Origin: Hansfordia pulvinata
Taxonomy: Eukaryota; Ascomycota; Sordariomycetes; Xylariales
Length of the DNA: 64,000 nucleotides
Assembly (NCBI GenBank): GCA_006538405.1
Contig: BJKQ01000004.1
Location: 2,232,001-2,296,000 of the forward strand
Direction of reading: 5' to 3'
Below, piece after piece: positions 36,886-50,212 of this stretch. The notes below the pieces were generated by a model, which was not told the origin of the DNA, did no database searches, and was given only the letters and a program-made list of their open reading frames with translations. Both the position numbers and the translations under genes were made by a program. Numbering within the stretch: position 1 is the stretch's first letter; each line of letters opens with the position of its first letter.

Positions 36886-36915
36886 AGGGAAGGGAAGGGA
36901 AGGGAAGGGAAGGGG
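36886..36915. repeat. (AGGGA)n pentanucleotide repeat
   Basis: About six AGGGA units lie 45 bp downstream of the T25 run. Confidence 0.85.
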
Positions 36916-37534
36916 GCCCCGCCGGCAACCTTGGATGGTGCGTTATTAAGTCGGGACTAAGAAGAAGTGATTACCTACTCCGTGGCCTCTCTCTCTGTGT
37001 GTGTGTGTGTGTGTCTCTCTCTCTACGGGCAGTGGGTGGTGTGTGGTGGGGTGGGGTGGGTGGGTTGCGATCAATGGATGGATCTCGGGTCGGTCCCGGC
37101 GAGCGGGCGCAGCAGCGGGCGCTGTCTGTCTGTCAAAACCCGGGGCCGCGATAACCCAAGTTCTAGTCTGTGCTTTTGGGTCTCCTGCTACGATACTAGA
37201 CTCGTACGAGTGATTATCCGCCGCCGCCCGCCGCTGCGTGCGTTCGCCCCCCGTTCCCCGCCGAGCGCGGTGATGCTTTGCCTTTTTTCTTTTCTTCTCT
37301 CTCTCCTCGGCGATACTCTCGGGACGATTGTGTGTTTTAGCTTCGCCCAAGGGCTTACGGGGGTAATCGAGGTGTCTACCTAGGTAGTTTTAGTTACCTT
37401 AGTCACCTTAAGTCAGTGCCCAGGCTACCCGCCTCATCTCAGGTGGATGCTTTGGCAAGGTACATGACGAGGGCAGGTCACGGCATGGATGTCAAACCCG
37501 GCGGCGGCGGGCGAAGCTATGAATTCGTGAGCTT

Positions 37535-37563
37535 GCGGGCTGCGGGCTGCGGGCTGCGGGCTG
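37535..37563. repeat. (GCGGGCT)4 heptanucleotide repeat
   Basis: Four tandem copies of a 7-base unit. Confidence 0.85.
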
Positions 37564-39325
37564 CTCTCCCCGACTCGTGATTGGGTCCCGGGGCGCAAGT
37601 GCTGACCTGATTGATTGATGATGATGCTGCTGATGATGATGCTGCCGCGCTGCCGATTGCGCGCGCGCCAGGGCTTGTAGGATCCTTCGAGTACGCTATT
37701 AGGTCGGGGTATTCCAGCCGTCACATCATCGCGCTCGGCCACACTGACCTGGCGCCCGCATCTCACGATGACGCAGGGCGGGCAAGAGGTGGTGGTGGAC
37801 AGAGAGAAGGTACGAGTAGAGTGAGGGGTTGGCGGGAGGGCCGGAGAGCCAAGTTGGGTCCAGGGTGTGGTCGAATGGTCGCCGACGTAATGTCGTATTG
37901 CTACTAGGAGTAGGTACATACTGCAGTACCTTCTATGCCTCTTTCTTCGCGCAGGGCTACACGTGCATGGCATGTGGCTGTAGCTAACCCGAATTCCCCG
38001 TACCTGGTGACCCTGCCTTGCCTTGCCTTGCCTTATTGCCCTGCCTTGCTTCTTTGCCTTGACCAAGGAGCGGACACGCCTTGCTTGGTCCGCCACCTGC
38101 TACCTTAACTGCGCACTGCAGTCTCGTAATCGATGCTCCCCGTGGGCACGTTTTCACGATGACCCGCGGCTGTGGGCTGTGCTCCCGGATCCCTTGCCTT
38201 GTCCATTTCCCCTTCGCATCAGAAGACGAGGGTGGGAGAGTGTACGATACGAGTACCTACTCATACGGGCGTAAAGCCGGGTGTGTGTGTGTGTGTGTGT
38301 GCGTCGCAACCACGCCATCCCTACCTTACCTGCTCGTACTCACACCTTACGTACCTAAAATACTCCGTAATCACTCGTGCCTACTGCATGAGTACTGGGC
38401 CCCTGCCCCTCTGTGCTAGCTGGCTGGCCTGCGCGATCGTACGAGTAGGCGCGTTGCGTGCGTGCTGAGTTGCTGGTGAAACTCGGCCGCCCCGAGCGCC
38501 GTCGCTGGCTGGGGTGGGGGGGTGTGAGCATTGGAGTTTGGCGGCGCGAGCAAAAGACGATGTTGGGACGAGCTGACGAGACGAGACGAGGCGAGATGAG
38601 ATGAAGCGACGTGCTTGGTTTAGGCGCAACGGGTTTCCTTGCTTGCTCTGAAACCCCGGGGCCAAGCGCAAGGCCACGCCCGCACCAGCACGTGCAGCAC
38701 GCATTCTCCAAGTTACCGTCCGTGTACTCTCTGTACGCGAGTGCGCGTTTCCCGGACAAGGCTCGATCCGAGAGATATGGACAAGGACCAGGGACATGGA
38801 GGGCTTGGGGCACGAGCGCCTCTCGCACATGGGGCCTGATTTATTGATGCATCCGGTTGGGAGTGGGCAGCCCTGGAGTCAATGGAGAGTGACAGACCCC
38901 ACGGAGTGTGCGTGATGGACGGACGACGTGCTTGCTGGCCGTGACACACCCTTCCTCTGTCAGTCGGATCCGAGGGGCGGCGGCTGATGACGGGCGATGG
39001 AGCCTTGGTTGGAGACGCGGACGCTTTGGCGCACTGGCGCACGGGGGGTCCGAGAAGACGACGCTGTGAGGTTGCAGCGCCCTCTCATCAGAGGCAAAAC
39101 GCGCGCTCCCGCCAATGGAATCTCTTCGCTCGTGCACCGAATCACAAACCTTCGCCCTTGTCATCGGCTCTCGGTCGCCCGCACGCCCGCCAGTCACGAT
39201 GAACGGGGCCCCACGGTCTGGACGACGTCTACTCGTACGCGGACGAGGTGCCCGGGGGTCGCCGCATGCCATCGTAAGCGGGCAGTGCAAGTAAGGTGGT
39301 ACCTACCGTACCGTGCGTACCTAAT

Positions 39326-39341
39326 GTAGGTAGGTAGGTAA
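39326..39341. repeat. (TAGG)n tract
   Basis: These are TAGGTAGGTAGGTA units. The same word recurs in many intergenic spots. Confidence 0.75.
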
Positions 39342-40672
39342 CGGATAGAGACGAATTGATAGACCACCTGCACCCAAGACTGTGCAAGTTCATTGCGAGA
39401 GGCCCCTTTTGCCTGTATGCAGTGTGCAGTCAGCCACATCAAAACCAACCAACAGCCGCTGAGGCACTGTCAGGACCTCATGGTGGCGTGGTGGAAGGGA
39501 TCAGAAGCCGGTACCTGCCAGTACATGCCACACATTACATCTGGATGCGGCGGTACCTTGACTGTGTACTCCAGGAGTACATGGTTGGACATGGTTGAGT
39601 ATACCGTATACCAGACACTTGGGCACCACGGACGCGGGACGCCGTCTGGATTCATCCGGTGATAAGCCCTCCCGGCGCATCACATCACGCCGTCCCTCCG
39701 CCGCCAGCTTGTCGCGCTACGGTCGAGTCATTGTCCACACCGGCATCTGCGCCGCTTCCCTCGGTCGGTGCCGTGGCACGGATCCCTCCGCCTGGGTCAC
39801 GACGACAGCGCCCCGTTCGTTCGTTCGTTCGTTGGATGAATCCCGCCCGATCTGACAGCGCGGCCAGCGACCGGGACCTGGACCAGGACATGGACCTGGA
39901 CGCCGACGGCTTTTGGGTCTTTGCATCCACCAGTAGTCAAAACCTGGTCTGCAAGCCTTCCAATGAGCTGCAAGTGCAACTTGGAAGTCTGCGGAAGATG
40001 CCGAGGGAGAGAGGCACTCGCGGGTGGACTTGCACTCATCCCTCACACGGGGGCTTCAGGTCGCCGGCCGGTCGACCGTTGCACCGTACCGTACGCGTAC
40101 CTTGGGCTCTTGCATGTGGATACCTATTCTCCGGCCCCCGGCGCCGCTCCGGGCGATTACGAGTATGTACTCGTCTCGTGGACTGTCCTGTGCTCAGCTG
40201 CCGCCTGCAGGACGACGATGCGTCGACGTCAAATCAGGGACGGGGACAGCGGGATGACAGGAAAGCCCTCTACCGGCCGCGCGGGCCCTCTGTCAGCTCA
40301 GGGTGCGGAGCAGATACGAGGGAGTCCCGAGGTGTCAAACTACCTACCCGTGCTACCTAGGGAAGACTGGAGAGAATGGGAACAAGACGGAGCGCTCGGT
40401 CGGACGGTCGGACGGTCCCTTCAAGTCGTGCTGGCCCACCAGTGCGTACCGTCCACTTTCAGTCATCCGAGTTCCCCAGTCTCGCTGGCAGGTACATTGA
40501 AAGGTACAAGAAGTCAGTTGGCTTCCGTTGGATTGGCCCCCTTCCATTGGGAATGAATTGAAGGGGTGTCTTGTCAGGAGTTTGGCAGCAAAAGCCCGCT
40601 CCGCCGGCCGGCGCCGGCGCCCGTGGTGGTCTCCCAAGTGCCGTGCCGCATTGCACCCCGCAGCTGACGACG

Positions 40673-40674
<2 letters not shown>

Positions 40675-40703
<29 letters not shown>
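40675..40703. repeat. (CT)14 microsatellite
   Basis: This is a perfect CT dinucleotide run. Confidence 0.88.
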
Positions 40704-40706
<3 letters not shown>

Positions 40707-43165
40707 GGCACATGCGAAAGCGACGGGTTGCCATGGAGGTGGGCAGCGCGGCGGCCGGCGTGGCTGTGAGTGTGGCGCGTGGGACGAAAGCCGGGCAGCA
40801 AATGCACGGTACCCTCGGGTTGGCACCTACCTACCTGTGTACCTCACGCCAACAGTCATCCCCGCGAATGTAACGCTCGCCGGAGGGTCCTCGCAGTAAT
40901 GGACGGGAGTGGGTTTTGGGGGACACAGCGCGCTTACGGCGGCTCGCCTTGGGGAAGAAAACAGGCGGAGAAGAAAAAATGAGAAGTAGGAATGCAGTCT
41001 GGCAGAGAAGACATATTGAACAAGCCAATCCACCAACATCCGCGCGCTTCTAATAAGCCACGCAGGCCCCGCCGACACTGCCCCTCTTCCGCAATTCACA
41101 GCGGGTGCTCGCCGCCCAGCATCGCCTTCAGCTACCGGCCACGCGCACGCCGCGCTGCTGCATGCCTTAGAGACATTAAGTTCCATACTCATCATTGCCA
41201 GGTGTACCAAGCAGAATTCGCGCGCATCGCCACTCTGCGCGATGCAGACCCAGACAATCGATGCAACGCAAAGAGCGGGTGCGCGGGCCCCTGCTGCAAC
41301 TTGCACCACCACCACCACCACCCTGCAGGTTGCAAGGGGTTTTGCCTGCATCGCCGCGCTGCACTCTGCCCGCCTGCGCCTCGCAGTGGATGTTGTTGCG
41401 CGAGCGAGACGCATGCCGCGCCTGGGTGAGAAGATCTCGCCGTGCCCTTTCGGGTCTCGCGAAAGGGAGAGGAAGAGGTCGCGCTTATTCGTGGACGCGT
41501 AGCTGCGACTGACGCGCGGCCGCGGCGGGCGATAGCCGCGGGGCCGGGGTTTTTCTTTTTTTTTTCATTATTCTTTTCTTTCCGGTTACTACGAAACCTC
41601 CCCTCCACTGATTGTGCAGAGTTGCCATTGGCCCCTCGCGCGCATCAGTATTTCTCGCTGGCCTCGGGCTGACAGCATTGTCATATTGAACCTTGTGCCG
41701 CTTTCTCTGTCGCTTCTTCCTCTGCACGAAAGCCAGGTACCCACCAAGTACTCGTACACAGCAGTCGGACAATAGGTAGGTAAGCTCTCGGACGGGGGAG
41801 GAGCTCCATGGCACGGCACAGGAGAGAGACAGCGCCCAATGGGCGTCTCCTGCCCCGTGCATCCCACTGCCGTGGAAAGAGAGAGCGCCGTGGAGGGAGA
41901 GACGATGTGCCTTTTCCGCTGGGCGGCGGCACCACTCTGGGGTCTGGGGACCGAAGCGTTACTGGGCTCGGCTGTGAGTGAATTAGGTAAACGGAGGAGC
42001 GAGGGCAACATTTGGCGAGATCACGCGCGCGCGCGGGGCTGATAGGGCGAAACGGCCTGGCCAATGCTCATATCCGCAACCTTGAGGCTTTTCATGTCAC
42101 TAGCATGGTTTTTATTTTCCCTATTACGTGAGATTGCCTTGGTCTGTCTCTCTCTCTCTCTCTCTGTCTCGGGAGTCACGGGCAGGGAACCGGACCCTGG
42201 ATTCTGGCGTTGGATATTGAGGAGGATCCGCGAACAGACCGCGTCTGGTGACGAGACAAGGAGCCCCGGCCCCGCGAGCGCCAGATCCCGCCTGCGGTCC
42301 GGGGCCGGCGTGATCGGGCCTCCGGGGTCCATTTACTCGTCGCGTGGTTTTCTTGCGAGGAACAGACACATACACCTCCGTGCATGGACCCTCCGTAACC
42401 GCGGCTACGACCTCATGTTGGTACAGCCTCGAAGGGCAGCCAGGTACTCGTATGTAGGTTAGTACGTACTTGCGTAATTCCCAAGTGCGCTTCGCCAGTA
42501 CTCGTGCTCTGCGCCGCCCGCCTCGCATTGGAAACCCCCCCCCGACGACACGACGTGCATGAGTAACAGCCGTTGCCGGGCTCCATGTTGTTACTACTGC
42601 GGCGGCTCCGGTTACTAAGGAAGAGACCACGCGGGCGGGCTGGTGCGCCCGCGTACGAGTAGCAGCCTATGTATGTGAGAGTAATTCCCGACGGCAGGGG
42701 AGGGGGGGAGGGGGCGGTGAGCGTTGCCCGTCAGTAACGAAGAATAATACCGAGTAATGATACGACAACAACCTAAAGTCACAGGCCACACACCATCAGT
42801 TGTCATTCTGTCAAAGATATACGAGCATCTCCCAAGACTGCCTACAGGTACCTACCTAGGTACACACGAGGAGTTGTAAATAGCGGGCTGCTGCCTATAT
42901 CGCGCGAGTAGCCGTACTCCCACAGTCTCCATCCATCCCCGTAGCCCCAACGACGAACGGGCCCCACGGGGCCCGCCGCCGCACGGGTTGTTGCCCAGGC
43001 GTGCCCAGGTTCCTACGAGTAGGTAGGTAGGTTCCGAGGCTCTGGATGCTTTGGGTTCCAGCTTGCCGGTGGGGCCCCTTTGTGAGTGCGGCTCCGCCCG
43101 GTGCCCCAAAGGCGGGAAAGCTGGTCTTGGGTTGAGGTTGGGGATGGGGCTTCTCTTTTCTCCAT

Positions 43166-43186
43166 CCCCCCCCCCCCCCCCCCCCC
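43166..43186. repeat. Poly-C run (21)
   Basis: This is an uninterrupted run of 21 C, the mirror of the G21 run at 19731. Confidence 0.9.
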
Positions 43187-46100
43187 TCTCACTCGAGTCG
43201 TCGCGAAAAGAGGCAACTTCACCATATTACCCATGCCGAGCCGTGCTGACGCCTGACACACCACCGAGGGGCCTCCGTGTCGACGTGCTCTTCGGACTCC
43301 GACTCACCGGACGGACGCACAGCCACCGGATCACGCCCCCCCCCCCAATTGCACCACCTCCAACGCCAACGCCGGAGCCCGCATGGAAAACTACGGGTAA
43401 TAAAAGTCGGAATAAGTCAAGATGGGCGATGCGGGTCCATCATCAGCGCCCCCCAGCCTCACCCTAGCATATACAGAATGGAATGTCAAAACGAAACGAA
43501 ACGGGAATCTCCTGGTGTTCGCGCGCGGCCCCTCAATCCGGCGCCGCCTGGCCGGATCGTCGTCCTGCCCTGTCCGTTTTTGTTTTTTCTCATTCTTACC
43601 TTTCCTCTTTGGCTTGTGAAGAATTTTTTTTTTTTTCATCCTTTTGTTTTCCCCCCAACGTCCATCTTATTAGCTAAGCCGTTTCTGCGCGGCACTCACC
43701 ATTCCAATGCCCCCGTACGATTAGGCCCGCCCACCCACGCACCCCGGGCCTTGGACTTTGTAGCCTGTCTGTAACGGGGGCACGGCAAAGTGGCCAAACT
43801 GCACGGCGATCCCCGTCCCCCAGCCGAGTACTCGTACGTGTCAAGACGAGATCGTCGAGAACCTAGAGAGGCGGGACACTGGCACCCTTGTTCCTCGTTC
43901 CTCCCGTGCGGCCGGGACGAGGCTGCCGTGGGTGCATGTCAAGAGTGGGTTTATCGACATGATGTATCGGGGGGAGACAAGTTCCATCACGCTTCTCCCT
44001 CCTCCTTTTTGGCCCCCTTTGCCTTCTTTCCGCCTCCCTCACGTCCTCTCCCGCCTCTTCTCGTCTTGTTTTATTCCCGCCCCCTCCCCCGGCTGTAGAT
44101 GATCGTCGCTCCGCAACAACATGCATGGCCTGCCCACAAGTACTCGCACCTCTCGTGAGATACCTGTCATCCTGGAGTAGATACACGAGTGACTTGAGAC
44201 TCCTCTATGCCGGCACAGAGAGAGAGACGTGCAGTGGGACGAGGATCAGGGATGGGCTCCTCTCCCTCTGCGCCCGCAGCCAACATTCTGAAAGCCATTC
44301 CTGCTGCGCCTTGGCCTGCACGCAGGTGCCACAGGGGAGAAGACAAGGAGAGGGGGGGGGGAGCGAGCACTGACAGATACACGCCGTAAATGCATGGCAT
44401 GGGGGATAATCCTCTCCCCTAAAATTCCCACAGACTTGCATCTCCCATGCTCCGTACCTTAGGTACTCAACTTACTTGAACGGATTATTGCGAGTACCTA
44501 CCTGTAGTGCGTCTGCGCACTCTCCATCGTGTCATCGTGTGATGCGAGACACACCGCCTGTTCAGGCACGCTGCGCCCGCACCGCCCGCCGGCCCCCAAA
44601 GGAAACGAAACTATGTACGAGTGCCGACGCCGGCAGAGCATTTGGGGCGCGGCACGGGCTCGGCTCACGGCTCATCAGGTTTGGGGGCGCTGAACTGGAG
44701 AGTCTGCGGGCGCGGCACTGCGCTGCGCTGCGCTGCACTGCTTGCGTGCTTCGGCCCGGCACTCAGCAAGCAGGGCAGCGCCATTGGACCAGGAGGAAAA
44801 GACACAAAACGGTCGGGGCTGTGTGCTTGCTTTTTTCACGTTTTTTTCTTGCTTTTGTTTCCCCCCCTCTTCTTCTGCCAGCGCCAGCAGAATGCAAACG
44901 GGTTACCAGCTCATCAGTCGAGTCTGCCCAGCCTCCTCGGTTCTCTAAGATTCCCACGTGTAGTTACATTAGGTACTTGGGGCACACACTCGTAGGTAGG
45001 TAGGTACATAGGGTACGGAGACGCTCAAGGTACGACAGCAGCGCGAGGCTGCGGAGATGGATGTCCCGTTCAATGCGGCTAAAGCCAAAGAGGTACTTGT
45101 ATGGAGGCTGTCAGGGCACGCAGAAGAGGTATCTCGAGGACTCGACGTGTGACCGCTTTTCGAATCGTCAAGCGAGGCTACCACGGTTTTGGAATTGGAA
45201 TGGGAGTTGCCTCGATCGACCAGATGTCGCTTCGCCGGACGACCTTGAAGACTGGGGCAGCATCTGCGGGTTTTCAGTCGAGTTTGCATCCATCCATCCA
45301 ATATTCCCCATACCGGAGCCCGAAAAGACGCGCCGCCAATCTCCAGTCGCTCAGGTGCATGTACAATCTTGCCTCACCTAGGTACCTTACATAAGGTAGC
45401 ACGTCCATACCATGTAGGAGAGCTACCTACGAGTGCGAGTACATCGAGCTCTACTCGCAAGGCCGCCATGCAAACCTGGAAGGTACACCCACAGAGGAGC
45501 AGGTCAGGTGGTCAGGCGGTCAGGCGGTCAGGTGCGCCGGACAGGCAGGCGCGAGCTGGAAATGGGGCTGGGGCTGGGATGGACCGTGAATCAGTTGAAT
45601 CGGCCTAACTAGTGCTGCACCTAGAGCCGGACCTGCAGCGGGTGTGCGGGCGCATCCACAGCACAGGCATCCATCCCATGGATGGATGTGGACTTTCTCC
45701 AACTCCCAACCCACGTCTGCTCTGCTGCTCGACCGACGATGGGGCATCTTAAGCGCAGGCTCCTCTCGTCAAAACAAGCTTGTTTGTCTTAAGGTTTCCT
45801 CCCTCGCCACCACGCCACCCCCGCTTAGGTACCTACCGTTCTGCTTGCTGCTATCCCCGGGGGACCGGGGACCCGCCGCTGGCTTGCCGACCTTGCTCTT
45901 GAGGCATTTTGCCCTTCGTCGCCCACAGCCACGAGCGAGTACGTCACCCGGCCTACTCGTCCGACCACGCCCGTCTGCTCGCCAACCCGCCTCTCTGGCG
46001 CCTCGGCCCCGCCCAGCGACGCCGGCGCGCCCGCCAGCCCGCTCCGCGATGTTGGCGCCGATGCGATAAACCCCCTCCACCTTACCCTCGCCCGCTGGTC

Positions 46101-48519
46101 GCGTCCACCCGCTCGCTGGCTAGGTAGTCCAACCACGGGCGCTGCCGCCAGGTAAGCGAGGCCCGGAATGCCCTCCCTGCTGCCGGTTTCGCTGCCGGCT
46201 GGGCACGGTGGTGCCCCAAGGATCGAGGTGGCGCAAGACCCGTGATATCGGCCAGACGCCACAAGCGCCAGACGAGAAAGCACCGCGCCCATCCCATCAC
46301 CCCACACAAGCAGGAATCCAGCACGAGCGGCCGACCTGCCTCTTCCACAGTGCCGGTGAAGCGCATCTGGCTATATTGAGGCGACAGTGTCTTTCCTCCG
46401 CAATCTCAGACCGCCTCGGCCCCGGCTATCGTCTTGCAGGGCAGAGCAGAGCGGGGCGGGGCGAGGCGTCACGATTGTGGTTCGCAAGCAAGGGGCAAGT
46501 GGTCACGAGATCTACCTACCCGTAACCCACTGGCCCAGGTCGGCTTGTGCGTTCTGCTTTGTCAGGGCCACCGCAAGGGGGGGGCATCCAACGAGGGGTT
46601 TTCCCACGCCTCTCCCAGGTCTGGAACAAGCTTAACTAGCTAGAGCCGAGTCTATCAAGTGGAAATGGGTTGACCAAGCTCCAGTAATGCTTCCCAATGA
46701 GGCAGGTAAGATATTCTTGGAAGAACGTCGTCCCCTTCTTCCTCCTGCAAGCCGCAAAGCACGAGGCCTCAAAAGCCGAGTCGCACACATTCGGCAGTCC
46801 ACCGTCTCAGGCACCCGCATAGCTCGTGCGCGTACCACACCTTGTCTGCTGTGCGGGCCATCTCCTCGTCTGCGGCGAACGTATCATTCCTGCGGACAGG
46901 TGGGAAACCCGGCCATGGAGAAGATGATCGACGCGCATCCTGGACCTTGCCCGCCTACGGACGCCGGCAACGTCAAAGCAGCTCGCTTGGCCAAACGGCT
47001 CTCGTTGACAAGCCGCACGTGGCGCCAGCATCTCGACATGCGTCCACGTCCTCGTTCAGGGGTGCGTCATGCATACGCGCACCGCACCATAATTCCTGGC
47101 TCTGCTACTCCAGTCCTCCCCTCCCCTCCCCTCCCCTTCATGGCCCTCTAGCAGACCGAGACGGCCTGCACGCAACTGGGTTTACGTTCCTGAAAGGCAC
47201 TGCACTGCAAGCAAGACCACATAGGCCACAAAGACCAGGGTGAAAAAAAGACGGCGGTGTTCCTCCTTGCCCCTCCCCGACGACGCTTTGGGTACATCTG
47301 CTCAGAGGCAATTCTTGACGAGCACACTGCAGTGCCGAGGTCGTCTCGTAAACGCCGCAGCACCCCTGCCTGTCTCCTCTCACCCGCGCCAGTGTCATGT
47401 TCCCAGCTGCCTCCAGGTCGCCTCGGGGTTCCTCCTCACAAAGGTAGCACGGGAGACATACCCGTACAGAGCCACTCGCCGCAGGCCCCCTTTCTCGCTC
47501 TGGTGCGCTCCCCCGCCGCCCCGGGGGGGGGAGACGAGTTGCGCTAGACAAGCCCCCTGAGCGTCGCAACGCCATTCGGTGATGTTGCGGAGCGTGTCGG
47601 CGAGCGGGCCAAGCAGATAGACCAGAAGTAGTGGTGAGAAGCCCAGGCTCCTGGACGGTCATGGGCGGAGAGATTTCAGGCCTCGATTGTTCGAGTCCTT
47701 ACGGACTTCCGGCCGCCCTCTCGGCCTCGGGCTCTGCGTGCCGTGAACGCCGCGACGCGCGTGTGCGCCGTGCGTAAGCCTCAGGCCTCGTCGCCCTTCC
47801 CCCCAATGGTTCAGCACCAATAACGTAGGGCCCCTTGAGGCGGCGAGGCCGGCTCATGTGGTCCCGGACCAGCTCCGTTAGTGACATATCAAGACAGAGA
47901 GGGGGAGAGGGCAGGGGGCACAAAGAGAGAACTATTCCGTGCTCTCTGGGGTCTCAATCGCTCGCTCCTCCAGTTACGTTACCATCCCATGTCCTTCCTC
48001 TCCTCCATTCTGTTAGATGTCATTGTCGTCAGAGGACTGAAAGCGAGCGCGCGCACTTCCTCGCCCCGAAGGCCTACCGGCTCCGGCCTGCGTAACTGGC
48101 AGGCTGGTCGGACGGGAGCGGTGCCATGGACGACGAGCTCGCCGGCACCAGATGTCTCGAGGCTCCCCCCTGAGCCAACGGCGATGCATCTGCCGGCCGC
48201 CTGCACGGCGAGGCACTCATCTATCCGTCGACGGCCAGTGGCTGCTGGGGGCGACTTTTGCCTTTCAGGTGTCACCTGCTGTCACGCGAGAAACCGTAGA
48301 TCACAATGGACATCAGAGCCGTGAGAAGACGCCCATGGTCGTTGCTCTCGTGAAAGGGCCCCCGCGGTCTTGATGCGCTTCGATTTCAGAACAGGTAGAT
48401 TGCCTTGCTTAACTACCTACCCTATGTGTGATGTGGCACGTCTCGCAAGCCATCCTGCGTGCGAATGAAGCTGAAGCCGTCGTCGTCTCACCGCCAGACA
48501 TCCCGGTTCCCTGTTGCCC

Positions 48520-49571
48520 CTATTCGTCCGCGTCGCCCATTGAGTCGGACTCCTCTTCCTCCTCTTGCGTGATGTAGGGCACGAAACGGAAGTCGGTGAA
48601 GCACCTGGCGCCGTTGTCGACCTCGACAAGGCACTGAAGACTCAGGACGCCCTGCCCGTCGCCGCGCACGCTCACCTTGCTGGCCAGCCGCATCGCCTCG
48701 CTCGCCGACTTGACGAGGTCGAATTTGAAGCTGTGAGACCACCGCCCGGGGACCTGGAAAGTCTCGAGCAGATCGCGGCCGTTGGAAAAGTCGACGCTGG
48801 CGCTACCAAGCGACCCTCCGCTGGCCATGGTGAGATAGGGGGCGCCGGGCATGGCGTGGATAGTGACACGGCTGGGTGCCATGGGCGCCAGCTCGGACAG
48901 GGAGTCCAGAAGCCACCGGCCTTGCATGATGATCTTGAAGGCGAGATCGTCCCGGTCAAAGGGGATGTCTTCGGGCGATTCGGGAGTGTACGTCGTCATG
49001 TTGCATTGCGTCTTGACCTCGTTCTCCTCTAAAAGGACACTCAACGGCGAGCCGTCCTCCTCGTACATGAGACAGCAAGTGCCGGGCATCCCAAGAGTTT
49101 GGTGACTGAAGGCGTCGGGCCGGTAGTTGCGCAGGTTGCTCCGGTACTGCTCCGAGTCGCTTTTGCCCGCCCGGGCCGCGGCGTCCGTAGCGCCGAAAAT
49201 CTGCAAGGCCTCGAGAAGGGCAGCTAGGTTCATCTGGAACTGCGGAAGGTTGCCGCTCTCAATGTCCGCGTCGTCGAGGGCCAGTGAATAAGTGGTGAAG
49301 ACCTTCTTGTCAAGAAAAGCAACACCTAAGCCCGGTTACTACATCGCTCTACACCGCCCTGCCTTGCTATGATCTGGTGCTTACCTTGCATGACTCGAGA
49401 GTGCTCGGCGGAAAAGCGTAGTCCGTCAGGGGTGATCTGCACATGGACTTTGGGGTTGAAGCTGATCGATCTCAAGATGAGATATATCTGCCGGGTGGAA
49501 CTCGCCACTGCTCGGAAAAGGGGCTGCCTTTGAGTTGCATTGCCAGGGCCAGCAGCGGCTGAAGATGCCAT
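48520..49571 (-). CDS. rad1: Rad1-type subunit of the 9-1-1 checkpoint clamp
   Basis: This is a PCNA-like clamp subunit that, with Rad9 and Hus1, encircles DNA at damage sites and activates the ATR-type checkpoint kinase. It has 330 residues in two exons, 49571-49385 and 49325-48520. The 59 bp intron (GTAAGC..TTAG) joins SRVMQ to GVAFLDKKVFTTY in frame. Family blocks include LFRAVASSTRQIYLILRSIS, then ITPDGLRFSAEHSRVMQG, then FQMNLAALLEALQIFG near the inter-domain region, and LSLQCLVEVDNGARCFTDFR near the C-terminus. The protein ends in an acidic tail (EEEEESDSMGDADE), which I infer could bind partners. The 3' neighbour region is the gene-free stretch. Upstream lies OST5, on the same strand and 254 bp away. 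Confidence 0.95.
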
Positions 49572-49824
49572 CCTGGAATAGTAAGAAGGCAGAAAGTGCT
49601 GGTGTGTAGGTAGAATGGAGTATGGTTGCGGTGGAACGGGGAGCGTTTTGCTTCGCCGCGAAAGGGCCCGACAAGGGCTGGATGGAAGCCCAGAGTAAAA
49701 ATCAAGCTTGTTGTACACTTCAATTCATCTAGAGTACACAGAGGCACGCGAAGCAACACGAAGGCCGGCTCTTCTTTCTTCTTTCTCGATCGTTTCTTTT
49801 CGGAAGTGTCCCAGTTGAAGTGGT

Positions 49825-50212
49825 TCAGACGTAGACACCAACGGCGCAGAACATGTAAACGGTGCCGATCCTGGAGTTCCATCTTGCGTTAGCTTGCTTT
49901 TTTGTTGACTCGTTCAGCCGACAGTCTGCTGGGTGAGAGGAGAGGACGAGAGTCTGAGGGACGTACGCCACGGCAGCAGAGGCGGGGAGGCCGAGAAGGG
50001 GGACGTTGAGAAAGGAACGGTCTGGAGAAGAGTTAGAGATAAGCAGCGAGACTGTGTTGGGGGACAAGCGCACTGAGGGCGAAAGCGCCGGTGAGGGTGA
50101 GGCCGAGCAGCAGCAGCAGGAAGCTGGCGAGGAACTGGCTGCCCTGGCCAACGGTGGGCAGAAAGGGGGTGGCAGGCGCAGTTTGCCAGAGGTCTTTCAG
50201 TGATGAATCCAT
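49825..50212 (-). CDS. OST5: Oligosaccharyltransferase subunit Ost5
   Basis: This is a 79-residue membrane subunit of the ER oligosaccharyltransferase, the complex that transfers the lipid-linked glycan to Asn. Three short exons are read: 50212-50074, 50021-49967 and 49870-49825. The introns are GTGCGC..CCAG and GTACGT..CCAG, and both junctions keep frame. The N-terminus MDSSLKDLWQTAPATPFLPT is lumenal or cytosolic. Two hydrophobic helices follow: FLASFLLLLLGLTLTGAF, and a C-terminal one containing GLPASAAVAIGTVYMFCAVG. The ending YMFCAVGVYV is characteristic of the family. The third exon codes for only 14 residues plus the stop, so automatic gene callers may miss or misjoin this gene. It shares a 960 bp divergent promoter region with GCN5. 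Confidence 0.92.

Larger units (their letters stand above)
35495..48519. other. Gene-free, repeat-rich stretch of 13 kb
   Basis: No open frame here has recognisable domains or a convincing exon structure on either strand. The stretch contains homopolymers (25 T, 21 C), CT, GT and AGGGA repeats, and frequent ACTCGTA and TAGG words. Perfect palindromes of the same word occur, for example ACTCGTACGAGT at 37200-37211. No tRNA T-arm with matching stems was found. Confidence 0.5.
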
